Of a DNA stretch of 64,000 bases, positions 1 to 8,233 are shown piece by piece. This DNA comes from Prauserella halophila (GTDB lineage: Bacteria; Actinomycetota; Actinomycetes; Mycobacteriales; Pseudonocardiaceae), in assembly GCF_024171895.1 (NCBI RefSeq), contig NZ_JAMTCQ010000010.1, forward strand, positions 434,001 through 498,000. The letters run 5' to 3'. The notes under the pieces were generated by a model. It was not told where the DNA came from. It saw only the letters and a program-made list of their open reading frames with translations, and did no database searches. Each line of letters starts with the position of its first letter. Position 1 is the first letter of the stretch. Position numbers and translations under genes: made by a program.

Positions 1-433
1 GCTGTTCGAAGTGCAGGTGCGGACCGGTCGAACCGCCCGTGTTGCCGACGCGGCCGATCCGGGTGCCCGCGTTGACCTTCTGGCCCACGCTGACGCCCTG
101 CGAGTACAGGTGCGCATACCGGGTCGTCCAGCCGCCGCCGTGGTCGATCTCGATCCACTTGCCGTAGCTGGTGCTGCCCTCATTGGCGACCCGCTTGACG
201 GTGCCCGATGCGGACGCGAGAACCGGAGTCTTCCAGATGCCGGATTTCTGGAAGTCGACGGAGTTCTCGGGACTGTGATCCCGCCACGTGGCCGCGGTCG
301 CGGTGTATCCGCACTTGAACGGCATCTTGAATGCCGGCGCCGCGGACGCCTGGCCTGCGCCGACCGACACCAGCGTGGCGGTCGCCGCGACGGCGACGGC
401 CCCGATGGCCGCCGAGATCTTACGGAACTTCAT
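1..433 (-). CDS. M23 family metallopeptidase, secreted, C-terminus beyond window
   Basis: Reading leftward from ATG 433, which follows a GAGGAG ribosome site, the frame stays open to the window edge, so the gene is partial at its 3' end. It starts with a Sec signal peptide (MKFRKISAAIGAVAVAATAT, then an AQASA-like cleavage region). Next comes a lysostaphin-type M23 fold with GHGGGWTTRYAHL-like and TGPHLHFEQ segments, the latter carrying the HxH zinc ligands right at the edge. Such enzymes are exported zinc endopeptidases that cut peptidoglycan cross-links; some are inactive LytM activators, but the His ligands visible here are intact. The next gene is also a cell-wall peptidase in the same direction, which suggests an envelope-remodelling neighbourhood. 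Confidence 0.88.
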   Translation of the reverse strand, partial: MKFRKISAAIGAVAVAATATLVSVGAGQASAAPAFKMPFKCGYTATAATWRDHSPENSVDFQKSGIWKTPVLASASGTVKRVANEGSTSYGKWIEIDHGGGWTTRYAHLYSQGVSVGQKVNAGTRIGRVGNTGGSTGPHLHFEQ

Positions 434-609
434 GACTCTCCTCGCTTCAACAGGTTGATGAGACGTGAATCGGTGACGACGGGATTGAACGAGCAGGTGT
501 GGTTCCGGTCGTCCGGACCCGTGGGAGGGTCTCGCCGGTTCCCGCGTTCAGAAATCGAAATCGATGCGCACTCCGCGTGCGGCCGCTGCGTTCGGCGCGG
601 CCTGCGTGA

Positions 610-1530
610 TCATTGCGTCCGTTGGTATCCCTCCCAGGTGCGGATCGGCTCGACCTTGGGCCCGTAGTCGGGCAAGTCGTTGGCGAGTCCGTTCTTGCCG
701 AGGTAGTAGTCGCCGGTCTGTGCGCGGGCGGTTTCGGACTGGTCCGGGTCGCCGAGCGCAACGGCGTGGATGTGCGGACCCCAGTTGCCCTGCGCGGGCG
801 AGCGGTACCAGGCGGCGAATCCGACCTCGCGCATCGCGCGCACGACCTCGGTGCGCTTCTGCCTGCTCATCCCGTCGACGTACAGATCGACCGCGCCGCC
901 GCCGTCATGGGTGCCGGCCGAGGTCGGGTCGCCGCCCGGGTTGTACGACCCCTGCTCGACGTCGAACGTCACGCCGGTCAGCCGTTGCGATTCGAGCAGC
1001 ATCTCCTTGGTGCGCTTGTTGAACGTCGCGCCGTCCAGCGTCACGCGCGTGCCGGGGCGCACGATGTGGGTGACGTCGAAGGCGTGGTCGCCGAGCGCCG
1101 TCAGGGAACGGTGACCGGGGATGCCGTTGGCGGCGAGGCCTTCGTAGCCGAGCGAACGCTGGAACGCGGAGTAGGCGCCGAGGGTGGCGGTGCCGTAGTG
1201 GCCGTCGACGTATCGCCGCTCGAGGACGCCGCGTTCGGCGAGCTCGAGCTCGACCTTCTTGACGTGCTCGGCCGCCCCGCCGGTGAGGGTCTGGTCCGGT
1301 CGCTGCGGGTCGATCTGCGCGGCCTCGAGGACCGCTGCCATGTTCACCTTCGGCAGCTCCGCGGGTCCGGCTGCGGCGGCACCGCCTGCCGCAGCCGCGC
1401 CGCCGCCTCCGGCCGTGAGACCGGGGTTGCCGGCGGCCGCGTACACCGGCAGGACGGCCAGCACCGCCGCCGCGGCGAGGCCGGTCACCGACGTCGGCAC
1501 CAGTCTCGTGGTGCGGCGCTTCGCTTTCAT
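610..1530 (-). CDS. Secreted PG-binding plus M15-like D,D-carboxypeptidase
   Basis: The protein has about 306 residues. Residues 1-33 form a signal peptide (MKAKRRTTRLVPTSV, then an Ala-rich stretch ending AAAG), followed by an Ala/Gly linker. Residues 75-145 resemble a peptidoglycan-binding domain (YGTATLGAYSAFQRSLGY). The C-terminal half has M15-type zinc motifs, HDGGGAVDL and NWGPHIH. The family trims stem peptides of peptidoglycan. An in-frame start lies 18 codons upstream, but ATG 1530 has the better GAGGAAG ribosome site and begins directly with the signal n-region. It probably acts outside the membrane together with the M23 enzyme downstream. Substrate specificity cannot be read from the sequence. 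Confidence 0.85.
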   Translation of the reverse strand: MKAKRRTTRLVPTSVTGLAAAAVLAVLPVYAAAGNPGLTAGGGGAAAAGGAAAAGPAELPKVNMAAVLEAAQIDPQRPDQTLTGGAAEHVKKVELELAERGVLERRYVDGHYGTATLGAYSAFQRSLGYEGLAANGIPGHRSLTALGDHAFDVTHIVRPGTRVTLDGATFNKRTKEMLLESQRLTGVTFDVEQGSYNPGGDPTSAGTHDGGGAVDLYVDGMSRQKRTEVVRAMREVGFAAWYRSPAQGNWGPHIHAVALGDPDQSETARAQTGDYYLGKNGLANDLPDYGPKVEPIRTWEGYQRTQ

Positions 1531-1841
1531 CGCTTCCTCTTCCAGCTGTGGTGTGTTCTTGCTGGAACGAAGAGTGGCGAACACGACCCGTGTCCGGAAC
1601 GCGTTCGGCGATCCTCCTGACGCCGTATGACACCGGTTGACAGTTCCGGGATCCGCCCGTTTCCGTGCAAAATAGCTGGTCAGGACCGTATGGCAGCCGG
1701 GGTCGGTAGGAGGTCGAGCGCCGCATCGTGTGACGCTCCGGGCGCCCGCCGAAGTCCGGGACGTGATTTTTGACAGATCGGCAACCGCTGCGGGGTAGCC
1801 GGCGTCACACTCGCAGACGCTCGAGAAGGAGGACCTGAGCC

Positions 1842-2870
1842 GTGTCCGATGCCGAAGGTGAGCAGAGGTCGCCTGCGCTCGAGGAGTTCATGGCGGAGCT
1901 GAAGCGACTCAGACAGCAGGCGGGGAATCCGTCGTTTCGCAAGATGGCCGAGCTCTCGGGTGCGGTGTCGCACGCGACGCTCCATCTGACCGTGACCGGG
2001 CGCCGATTGCAGCCGTGGGAGACGGTGCGCGAGTTCGTGCGTGCCTGCGGCGGCGACGAAGCGGAGTGGTGTGCGCGGTACCGCCGCACCAGCGCCGTGC
2101 TGTCGGGGGAACTGCCGGAACCGGCAGAGCGCGCGGGCCGTGCCGACGGCACCCGAACCGATGACTCGGCGGAGTCGGCGGACGCTGCGGGCACGGCGGC
2201 GTCCCCGGGAGCATCCTCGGAAGCCGCGTCGGACGGAACCGGCCTCCCCGTCGACACGGCCGAGCTGGACGAGAACTCGGGCGCCGGTGTTGCGGTCGGC
2301 GACTCGTCGGCAGGTCGCCGATTCTCGCGGCGCTGGCTCGCGGTGCCGGTGGCGGTCCTCGCGGTGGTCGCGGTGGTGGCCGGGCTGTGGATGTTCGGCG
2401 GTGACGACGGGCGTGCCGAGGCGGGCGACCAGCAGGGCGGCAGCGGCGACACCAGCAGCTCACCCGAGCCGGAGGCGCTGACGGAACCGGTGCACGAGGG
2501 CGATGCCAGCAAACTGTCCCGTGACCTCGGCATCCAGGACGGTGCGGTCGTCGCGCCGAGGCAACAGTTCACGCGCACGTTCGAACTGCACAACGTCGGC
2601 ACGGTGGAGTGGAAGGGCCGCTACTTGCAGCGGATGGATCACGAGCAGGGCCCGCGCCACTGCACCGCCCCGAGACGCGTCCGGATCGCGGACACACCCC
2701 CTGGCGAGAAGGTGACGGTGCCGGTGACCGCGCGCGCGGCGAGTGAGCCCACGAACTGCAAGGTGCACTGGAAGATGGTCGATCACACCGGGAGGCAGCT
2801 GCTGCCGGAGTACCGGCCTGCGTACTTCCTCGTCCACGTCCGCGCCGGCTCGTCGGGTCCGAGCGACTAG
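1842..2870 (+). CDS. HTH - transmembrane - NBR1-type Ig domain protein
   Basis: This 342-residue protein has three parts. Residues 8-80 resemble the actinobacterial helix-turn-helix/XRE-like domain (SFRKMAELSGAVSHATLHL, then a tryptophan-rich end). An acidic Ser/Ala/Glu linker follows to about residue 160. One membrane helix lies at about 163-187 (WLAVPVAVLAVVAVVAGLWM). The external C-terminal 120 residues resemble the NBR1-like Ig fold (FTRTFELHNVGTVEWKGRYL, then CKVHWKMVDHTG). The start is GTG 1842 behind AGAAGGAGG. The layout looks like a one-component transmembrane sensor or anti-sigma-like protein with a cytoplasmic DNA-binding-like domain, but no target is known. The family call is good; the function is inference. 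Confidence 0.75.
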   Translation: MSDAEGEQRSPALEEFMAELKRLRQQAGNPSFRKMAELSGAVSHATLHLTVTGRRLQPWETVREFVRACGGDEAEWCARYRRTSAVLSGELPEPAERAGRADGTRTDDSAESADAAGTAASPGASSEAASDGTGLPVDTAELDENSGAGVAVGDSSAGRRFSRRWLAVPVAVLAVVAVVAGLWMFGGDDGRAEAGDQQGGSGDTSSSPEPEALTEPVHEGDASKLSRDLGIQDGAVVAPRQQFTRTFELHNVGTVEWKGRYLQRMDHEQGPRHCTAPRRVRIADTPPGEKVTVPVTARAASEPTNCKVHWKMVDHTGRQLLPEYRPAYFLVHVRAGSSGPSD

Positions 2871-2985
2871 GAGGTAACGAGCGCATCGCCGACGTGCGTG
2901 GCCTCGCCGTCCGGTAGGGCGGTGCGCGGCCGTCGGCGGGTACCGGCGTGCCGTGCCGCGCGGACGTGGCCCGCCTTCCGGTGGG

Positions 2986-3600
2986 TCACTGCCGGAACAG
3001 CGCGGCCGCCTCGTCGAGCTTCGCGACGTGTTCTTGCCATGCCGCACGCTGCTCGTACGGGAGGTTCGAGGCCGATCGGGTGTAGCCGACCGCGCCGTCG
3101 AGTTGCTCGCGAAGGATGTCGGCGTGTCCCGCGTGCCGCTGCGCGTCGGCGATGACGTGCACGGCGATCTGGTGCAGCGTCACCGGATTGCGATGTGCAG
3201 GCCAGTGAGGGACGTGACCGAGCGTGTCGAGGTTCGCGTCGCCGAGTACGGCGTCGGTGTTGGCCCAGGCAGTGCGATACAGCGCGAAAATGTCCTCGCG
3301 GGATTCGCCGGGTTGTGCCCACATGTCGACGAGGGGGTCGGCGTCCACCTCGTCGAGCCATGCGGGAGCGCCGCGCGGGGTGCGGCCGAACGTCTCGCCG
3401 AAGTAGCCGAACTCGACTCCTGCGGCGTGTTTCACCAGGCCGAGCAGGTTCGTACCGGTCGGCGTGAGAGGTCTGCGGGCGTCGTACTCGCCGACACCGT
3501 CGAGTTTCCACAGCAGCGCGTCGCGTGCCTGCTGCAGGTATCGCAGCAGGGTTCCGGTCTGCGTGCCGGGATCGCCGGTTTCCGGTGCTCGATCGTTCAC
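2986..3600 (-). CDS. DinB family protein (mycothiol-dependent type)
   Basis: About 204 residues. The four-helix DinB/DUF664 fold is recognisable from TGTNLLGLVKHAAGVEFGYF (first metal His), the DxxLGHVPHW segment and QIAVHVIADAQRHAGHADIL (HxxxH ligands). In actinobacteria these proteins are thiol-S-transferase-like enzymes that often use mycothiol; the substrate is unknown. Adjacent GTG codons at 3603 and 3600 are both possible starts, with a weak ribosome site, and the conserved fold begins shortly after. A second DinB protein lies at 27723. Confidence 0.8.
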   Translation of the reverse strand: MNDRAPETGDPGTQTGTLLRYLQQARDALLWKLDGVGEYDARRPLTPTGTNLLGLVKHAAGVEFGYFGETFGRTPRGAPAWLDEVDADPLVDMWAQPGESREDIFALYRTAWANTDAVLGDANLDTLGHVPHWPAHRNPVTLHQIAVHVIADAQRHAGHADILREQLDGAVGYTRSASNLPYEQRAAWQEHVAKLDEAAALFRQ

Positions 3601-3788
3601 CACGGTGAGCCTAAGCCGTTCGGGAAACGTGATCGACACAGCCGTCCGGTCGAAGGGCCGGGCGGTGTTCTCGGGCTCGGCTCGCCGGTGGTGCCTGGCC
3701 GCGAGAGCGATTCGTCCGCGAGGTTTCCGCTCGAGAGATGCGGGAACGTCTATGCGTGCCCTGATGGATCCCGAAGGAAGGAGCGGCC

Positions 3789-4040
3789 ATGGCCGCCTGT
3801 GAGGTCTGCGGCAACGACTACGAGCTGACGTTCGAGATTCGTACCCAGGATGGCGGCGTGCACGTTTTCGATTCGTTCGAATGCGCGATTCACCGGTTGG
3901 CGCCCGTGTGTGAACACTGCGGCTGCCGGGTGATCGGCCACGGGGCGTCGGTCGACGGCCGGTTCTTCTGCTGCGCGCACTGTGCCCGCACGGCCACCGG
4001 TATCGGAGCCGAGCTGCAGGACGCCGTCGGCACCGCATAG
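3789..4040 (+). CDS. Small Cys-rich metallothionein-like zinc protein
   Basis: This 83-residue protein carries CEVCGNDY near the N-terminus, then a FDSFECAIHRLAPVCEHCGC block and a FFCCAHCAR block, giving ten cysteines and several histidines. This matches the bacterial proteins annotated as prokaryotic metallothionein, which bind zinc. An AAGGAG site lies seven bases before ATG 3789. It stands alone; the preceding gene is convergent and the next gene is about 290 bp away. The role (zinc buffering or stress) is inferred from the family. Confidence 0.75.
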   Translation: MAACEVCGNDYELTFEIRTQDGGVHVFDSFECAIHRLAPVCEHCGCRVIGHGASVDGRFFCCAHCARTATGIGAELQDAVGTA

Positions 4041-4327
4041 GCATTCGTCGATACCGCCTCCTGCCGCACCGGCCGCCGGTTCGGCGGTATTGTCCCCGCT
4101 GTCGGTACTGTCGGTACTGTCGGTTCCGGAAAACTCGGGGAGGTCTGTGACCGGCCGGAATAGTGGCACCGGCCGGCCTGCGACGTGCCGGCCTGCCCGA
4201 CGTGACAGCGGCGCGCGAAACGCCGCGCGAGCCGCCGTGACAGCGGCGCGCGAACACTGTCGCCCAGTGGTGCGATCCCGTACCGTCGTGCCCGATTCGT
4301 GACTCCGGCGAGCGACGAGGAGGTCGC
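4041..4327. repeat. Gene-free gap with short direct repeats
   Basis: No credible gene is seen here. Around 4100-4125 the 9-mer TGTCGGTAC is repeated in tandem. The segment CGTGACAGCGGCGCGCGAA occurs twice, near 4200 and 4236. A strong GAGGAGG ribosome site for the next gene closes the gap. Confidence 0.5.
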
Positions 4328-4843
4328 GTGGACGTCGGTCGACCGGGGTTGACCTGGGGCCTGAAACGCAGCTTCGTGGCGTACGTGTCCCGGCTCAGGG
4401 ACGGTGGCTGCGGCGCCAAGGACGGCGGGTCCGTCGTCGACGGCAGCTTCTTCCATTTCGAACCCGCCGTCGGCGAGGGCGCGGCCGGGGCCTCGGGCAC
4501 CGGTTCCGCTGCGCACGCAGCGGGGGACGTGCTCCGTTTCCAGGGCGACGTGCGGCTCGTCGGTCATGCCGGGTTGCTGTTCGTGATGCTGAAGGACCCG
4601 TGGGTCGAGTTCACTCCCGACGGTGCCGTGCTCACGGTCGTCGACGTCGAGCACTGGCCGGACACCTCCGTGCGCATGCCGCTCGCCACGCTCGAGCCCG
4701 CGGACCCGGTCGCCGATCAGGGGCTTCGCGTGTGGTCCGGGGTTCCCGCACGGCTCACCGAGCAGGGTGTCGAGCTGTTCGACGAGCAGTACGCGGCCGG
4801 CCTGCCGCTCGACCCCGTCACCTTCGCCGTACCTGTGGAATGA
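4328..4843 (+). CDS. HtaA-domain protein (haem-binding family)
   Basis: 171 residues comprising one HtaA domain. The N-terminus LTWGLKRSFVAYV carries the Trp and the Tyr expected as haem ligand. DVLRFQGDVRLVGHAGLLFV carries the conserved GHxG histidine near residue 79, and a Thr/Val-rich beta segment follows. In Corynebacterium, HtaA proteins are surface haem receptors. This one has no signal peptide or sorting signal, so it may be cytoplasmic or the domain may have another role. GTG 4328 follows GAGGAGG directly. No haem transporter genes are adjacent. Confidence 0.75.
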   Translation: MDVGRPGLTWGLKRSFVAYVSRLRDGGCGAKDGGSVVDGSFFHFEPAVGEGAAGASGTGSAAHAAGDVLRFQGDVRLVGHAGLLFVMLKDPWVEFTPDGAVLTVVDVEHWPDTSVRMPLATLEPADPVADQGLRVWSGVPARLTEQGVELFDEQYAAGLPLDPVTFAVPVE

Positions 4844-4964
4844 ACCGCCCGTGACCTGCGCCGACACCCCCATCCGCCGAGCGTCCTCTCGCCGAACGAA
4901 TCACAAGCTGCACCCGTTGCGCTGCGGGTCGTGGTTGAATTTCGGGTGGAATCACGGAGAAAGG

Positions 4965-5327
4965 GTGGACGTGGCGAAGCTGGGTGAACTGGAGCGCGCG
5001 GTGATGGAAGTGCTCTGGGCGCGGGCCGAACCCGCCACCGTACGTTCGGTCCACGACGAGCTGGTCGACCGCGGTCTGGCGTACACGACCGTCATGACCG
5101 TGCTGACCCGGCTCGCGGCGAAGGGCGTCGTGCGCAGGAAGCGGTCGGGGCGGGCGTGGCTGTACGCGCCGGAGGCGAGCCGGGAGGAGTACGTCGCGGA
5201 ACTGATGCTCGAAGCGCTGGAGATGACCGGCGACCGTGATTCCGCGCTGGTGCGGTTCGCCCAGTCGGTCACCACCGACGAGGCCGATGCGCTGCGGAAG
5301 GCACTGGAGCGGGGCGAATCACCGTGA
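4965..5327 (+). CDS. BlaI/MecI/CopY family repressor
   Basis: About 120 residues. A winged helix is visible (LGELERAVMEVLW, then VRSVHDELVDRGLAYTTVMTVLTRL), followed by the KGVVRRKRSGRAWLYAP wing and a C-terminal dimerisation region where such repressors are cleaved. GTG 4965 sits five bases after GGAG; GTG 4971 is an alternative. The stop overlaps the start of the M56 protease gene (GTGA), the usual BlaI/BlaR-like arrangement. Candidate operators lie at 6375 and 7844. No beta-lactamase gene is nearby, so the inducing signal is unknown. Confidence 0.88.
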   Translation: MDVAKLGELERAVMEVLWARAEPATVRSVHDELVDRGLAYTTVMTVLTRLAAKGVVRRKRSGRAWLYAPEASREEYVAELMLEALEMTGDRDSALVRFAQSVTTDEADALRKALERGESP

Positions 5328-6229
5328 CACTCGCCGTGCATCACCTCGTAGCGGGCACGGCGGCCGTGCTCGTGTCGCTCTGGCTGCTGCGCGGACGTTG
5401 GACCCATTCGCATCCACGTGCCGCGCTGGTGCTGTGGCAGCTCAGCTCGCTGGCGCTGATCGTGTCGGCGGTCGGCGCGCTGCTGTCGTTCGGTCTCGAA
5501 CCGTTCGGGCGCGGGCTCTTGCCCGCACTCGTCGATCTGCCGTGGCGGTTCCGGGAGCTGGACGTCTGGCATCTCGGCGCGGTCGGCCTCGGTCTGGCCG
5601 TCGGCGGCTGGCTCGTGGTGAATCAGCTGCTCTGTCTGGTCAGTACGGCCCGCGCGCGGGCACGGCACCGGCTGCTGTTGCAGCTCGTCGCGACGCAGGA
5701 CGGCGAGGCCCAGGGCAGGGATGCGCTCGTGGTCGACCATCCCGCCGCCGTGGCGTACTGCCTGCCCGGCCGTACCCCGCACATCGTCGTGAGCGCGGGT
5801 GCGCAGCGGCTGCTCACCGATGACGAACTCGACGCCGTCCTCGCTCACGAGCGCGCGCACGCGCGCGAACGGCACCACCTCGTCGTCGCGCCGTTCCAGG
5901 CGTTGCGGCGGTTGCTGCCGGCCAGCACGCTGCTGACCAGGGTGTGTTCGACGATCGAGCTGCTCGTCGAGATGTGTGCCGACGATCGCGCTGCACGGTC
6001 GCGGGGCCGGGAGGCGTTGGCGAGTGCGCTGGAGCGGTTCCGCGCCAACGGCAGCGGTGGCGGAACGCCTGCGGGTGCGCTCGCGGCGGCCGATGCGCTG
6101 GTGCTGGCCCGGATCCGCAGGCTGCGCAACCCCGACGGCGGCAGGTTGCCGCTTGCGTGGCCGCTGGCGTGTGCGGTGGCCGTCGCGGCGCTGGCGACAT
6201 CGGTGTCGCTGTTCGCGGTCCCGCTGTAA
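5324..6229 (+). CDS. M56 family membrane zinc peptidase (BlaR1-like)
   Basis: 301 residues with four or five membrane helices (near 10-30, 37-60, 90-110 and 275-298). The gluzincin motif HERAH is at about residues 175-179 (DAVLAHERAHARERHHL), and a second acidic ligand lies in LVEMCADDRAA. There is no external penicillin-binding domain, so this is the short actinobacterial form. It is translationally coupled to the BlaI-type repressor and by family logic cleaves or controls it after a membrane signal. Nothing indicates the ligand. Confidence 0.87.
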   Translation: MTLAVHHLVAGTAAVLVSLWLLRGRWTHSHPRAALVLWQLSSLALIVSAVGALLSFGLEPFGRGLLPALVDLPWRFRELDVWHLGAVGLGLAVGGWLVVNQLLCLVSTARARARHRLLLQLVATQDGEAQGRDALVVDHPAAVAYCLPGRTPHIVVSAGAQRLLTDDELDAVLAHERAHARERHHLVVAPFQALRRLLPASTLLTRVCSTIELLVEMCADDRAARSRGREALASALERFRANGSGGGTPAGALAAADALVLARIRRLRNPDGGRLPLAWPLACAVAVAALATSVSLFAVPL

Positions 6230-6374
6230 GCGAGGTCGAGTTCCCCCAAAGGCACCTTCGCACTCGCCTCGCGCTCGCCCCCTCGCACTCGGCCCCCGCG
6301 TGGTCGCCCACCTACTCGTGGCCGCCACCTACTCGTGCCTGCTCACACTCGTTCTCTCGTACCCGCAGCCGCGT

Positions 6375-6391
6375 TGCTACGAGATGTAGTA
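6375..6391. promoter_or_regulatory. BlaI-like operator 1
   Basis: TGCTAC-GAGAT-GTAGTA is an inverted repeat with one mismatched position. It resembles the TACTAC/GTAGTA half-sites of BlaI-family operators and ends 10 bp before the next gene's ATG. It has the same 5-bp spacing as the second site at 7844. Confidence 0.6.
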
Positions 6392-6401
6392 GATTCCGCG
6401 C

Positions 6402-6752
6402 ATGGACATCGTCTACAACCTCCTCGTCGTGCTCCACCTGCTCGGCATGGCGTATCTCGTGAGCGGCATCGTCGTGCGGTGGGTCGGCCACGCCGAGCAG
6501 GCGGGCAAGATCATGCTGTGGGGCGCGAGTGCCCAGGTCGTCACGGGTCTGGCGCTCGCCGGAATCGTGTCGGCAGGCCTCGTCGGCGGCGAGGCCAACC
6601 ACATGAAGATCGGCGTCAAGCTGGGCGTCGCCGTCGTGGTGCTCGTGCTGGCGCACATCCTGTGGCGCCGCCCCGACACCGGCAAGAACGTCTTCTACGG
6701 CCTCACCGCCGCGACGCTGGTCAACATCGTGATCGCCGCGATGTGGGTGTGA
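6402..6752 (+). CDS. Small four-helix membrane protein
   Basis: 116 residues made of four hydrophobic helices separated by short loops (VVLHLLGMAYLVSGIVVRWV, then about 30-50, 66-85 and 95-114). A GGEANHMKIGVKLG loop sits before helix three. I do not recognise a catalytic motif; related sequences are usually conserved hypothetical membrane proteins. The BlaI-like operator immediately upstream suggests control by the neighbouring repressor. There is no clear ribosome site, so transcription may start very close to the ATG. Confidence 0.75.
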   Translation: MDIVYNLLVVLHLLGMAYLVSGIVVRWVGHAEQAGKIMLWGASAQVVTGLALAGIVSAGLVGGEANHMKIGVKLGVAVVVLVLAHILWRRPDTGKNVFYGLTAATLVNIVIAAMWV

Positions 6753-6964
6753 ACGACCAGCCGCGTCGCCAGGGTTCCGGTATGTCCCGTGATCACCGCA
6801 GGCGCGCCGCGCTCGTGCCGTACGGCGTGTAGTTGCTGCGCGCCGGGCCGTTCCCGGGTGGTGGGCGCATCGCGGTGGGGCGGTGCGGTCGTCGCGGCCA
6901 CGGCGGCGTTCGTGCTGTTCGGCCAGGCGGGCTGACCGTGCGCACCGTACGGTCGCGCCCTGCG

Positions 6965-7471
6965 TCAGGCGGGCCGGGTCCTGCGCAGCCAGAGCAGGCC
7001 GACGACGGGCAGCACCAGTGGGATGAACAGGTAGCCCATGCCGAAGTTTGACCACACCGTGGCGTCGGGGAATGCGGCGCGGTCGAACACGCTCAGCGCG
7101 CCGATGACCAGCACCCCCGTCATCTCGACCGAGCAGGCGGTGAGCGCGACGCGCCACCAGGTCGTTCCGGTGCGGGCGAGCGCGAACGTCGCGAGCAGGT
7201 AGACCACCGCCGCGAACGCGGACAGTGCGTACGGCACCGGTGCCTCGCCGAATCGGGTGGCGATCTGCACGGCGGCGCGGGACGTCGCCGCCACGGCGAA
7301 GATTGCGTAGACGACGATCAGGACGCGCCCCGGGCCGCTGGCGGTCGCGGGTCGTTCGGTGCTCGGGCGCCGGTGACTCGAACCCCCACGGCTCGAACCC
7401 CCACGGCTCGAGTGCTGCGGGTTCGAGTACTGCGGGTTCGAGTACTGCGGGCTCGCGGGTTCGTCAGGCAC
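6965..7471 (-). CDS. Four-helix membrane protein with repetitive N-terminus
   Basis: 168 residues. The first 35 residues are a Ser/Gln/Asn/Tyr/Arg tandem repeat (SNPQYSNPQHSS, then RGGSSRGGSS) encoded by 15-bp DNA repeats. Four membrane helices follow (near 48-70, 80-100, 108-130 and 142-162). The start overlaps the end of the upstream membrane gene by 8 bp, so the two are co-translated. The family is not recognised. The location downstream of BlaI-like site 2 suggests the same regulon. Confidence 0.65.
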   Translation of the reverse strand: MPDEPASPQYSNPQYSNPQHSSRGGSSRGGSSHRRPSTERPATASGPGRVLIVVYAIFAVAATSRAAVQIATRFGEAPVPYALSAFAAVVYLLATFALARTGTTWWRVALTACSVEMTGVLVIGALSVFDRAAFPDATVWSNFGMGYLFIPLVLPVVGLLWLRRTRPA

Positions 7472-7829
7472 TGGCCCCGCCCCATACCTCGACCATGCGC
7501 AGCAACAGCACCGGGACGGTCAGACACAGGACACCGAGGATCGCGGTGCTCGACCGCGTGCGTTCGGCGAGTGCCCACACGGTTCCCAGCGGCAGCACGA
7601 GCAACGAGCCGAACAGATAGGCCAGGAACGTGAGCATGCTGCCCGGCTCGCCACCACCGATCAGCATGACCACCGAGATCACGACCTGCACGGCGAGCAG
7701 TGCCTCGAGCACGCCAACGCCTACGAGCAGCGGTTTCTCCGGTTCGCGGTGCAGCACGACGAGGACGAACGCCCATACCGCGATTCCCGCCGCGCAGGCG
7801 GATACCGCGATCGCATAGCCAGTGATCAC
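7464..7829 (-). CDS. Small four-helix membrane protein
   Basis: 121 residues with helices at about 3-25, 38-60, 65-90 and 98-116, including VVISVVMLIGGGEPGSMLTF. GTG 7829 follows a GGAGG site. The BlaI-like palindrome lies 15 bp upstream of the start, where it could block the promoter. It overlaps the next membrane gene. No motif reveals its biochemistry. Confidence 0.7.
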   Translation of the reverse strand: MITGYAIAVSACAAGIAVWAFVLVVLHREPEKPLLVGVGVLEALLAVQVVISVVMLIGGGEPGSMLTFLAYLFGSLLVLPLGTVWALAERTRSSTAILGVLCLTVPVLLLRMVEVWGGASA

Positions 7830-7843
7830 CGGACCTCCACGAT

Positions 7844-7860
7844 TACTACCGCTCGTAGTC
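7844..7860. promoter_or_regulatory. BlaI-like operator 2
   Basis: TACTAC-CGCTC-GTAGTC is an inverted repeat with one mismatch and the same 5-bp spacer length as the site at 6375. It lies upstream of the minus-strand membrane gene pair and in the long gap before the desaturase gene. Confidence 0.6.
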
Positions 7861-8233
7861 TACGACCCGGATGCCGCCGACCGGTCCGCGGCCGGTGTTC
7901 GTCTCCGGTCCGGTGACGGCCGGCCGAGTCGGCCGCGCGGGTACGGGTACCGCGACGCCGGACCGGCGGGTTCGGCGTCGCGGGATGCCGGTGCGAGGCC
8001 ATGGTCAGTGGCCGGTTCCTGCGGTAGCGTCGGTGGCAGACGGCCGGGCAGTTGCCAACACGACCCCGATAGATCGGAGCCCCAGTCCGCCGCTTCCCGC
8101 GGCCGTGCCGAACCCGCACGGGGCGCTCCCTGCACATCCGACCGCGGATGCCGCGACCGCCGGACCCGGCATCTCACCGGGTGCCCGAGCGAGGTCGCAG
8201 GCCCCTGCGGGCCGTAACCAACACGAGGTGTCC
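7861..8233. other. Gene-free stretch upstream of desaturase
   Basis: Apart from the operator at its left end and the ACGAGGTG ribosome site at its right end, I see no coding signal or strong hairpin here. It probably carries the desaturase promoter and a long 5' leader. Confidence 0.4.
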
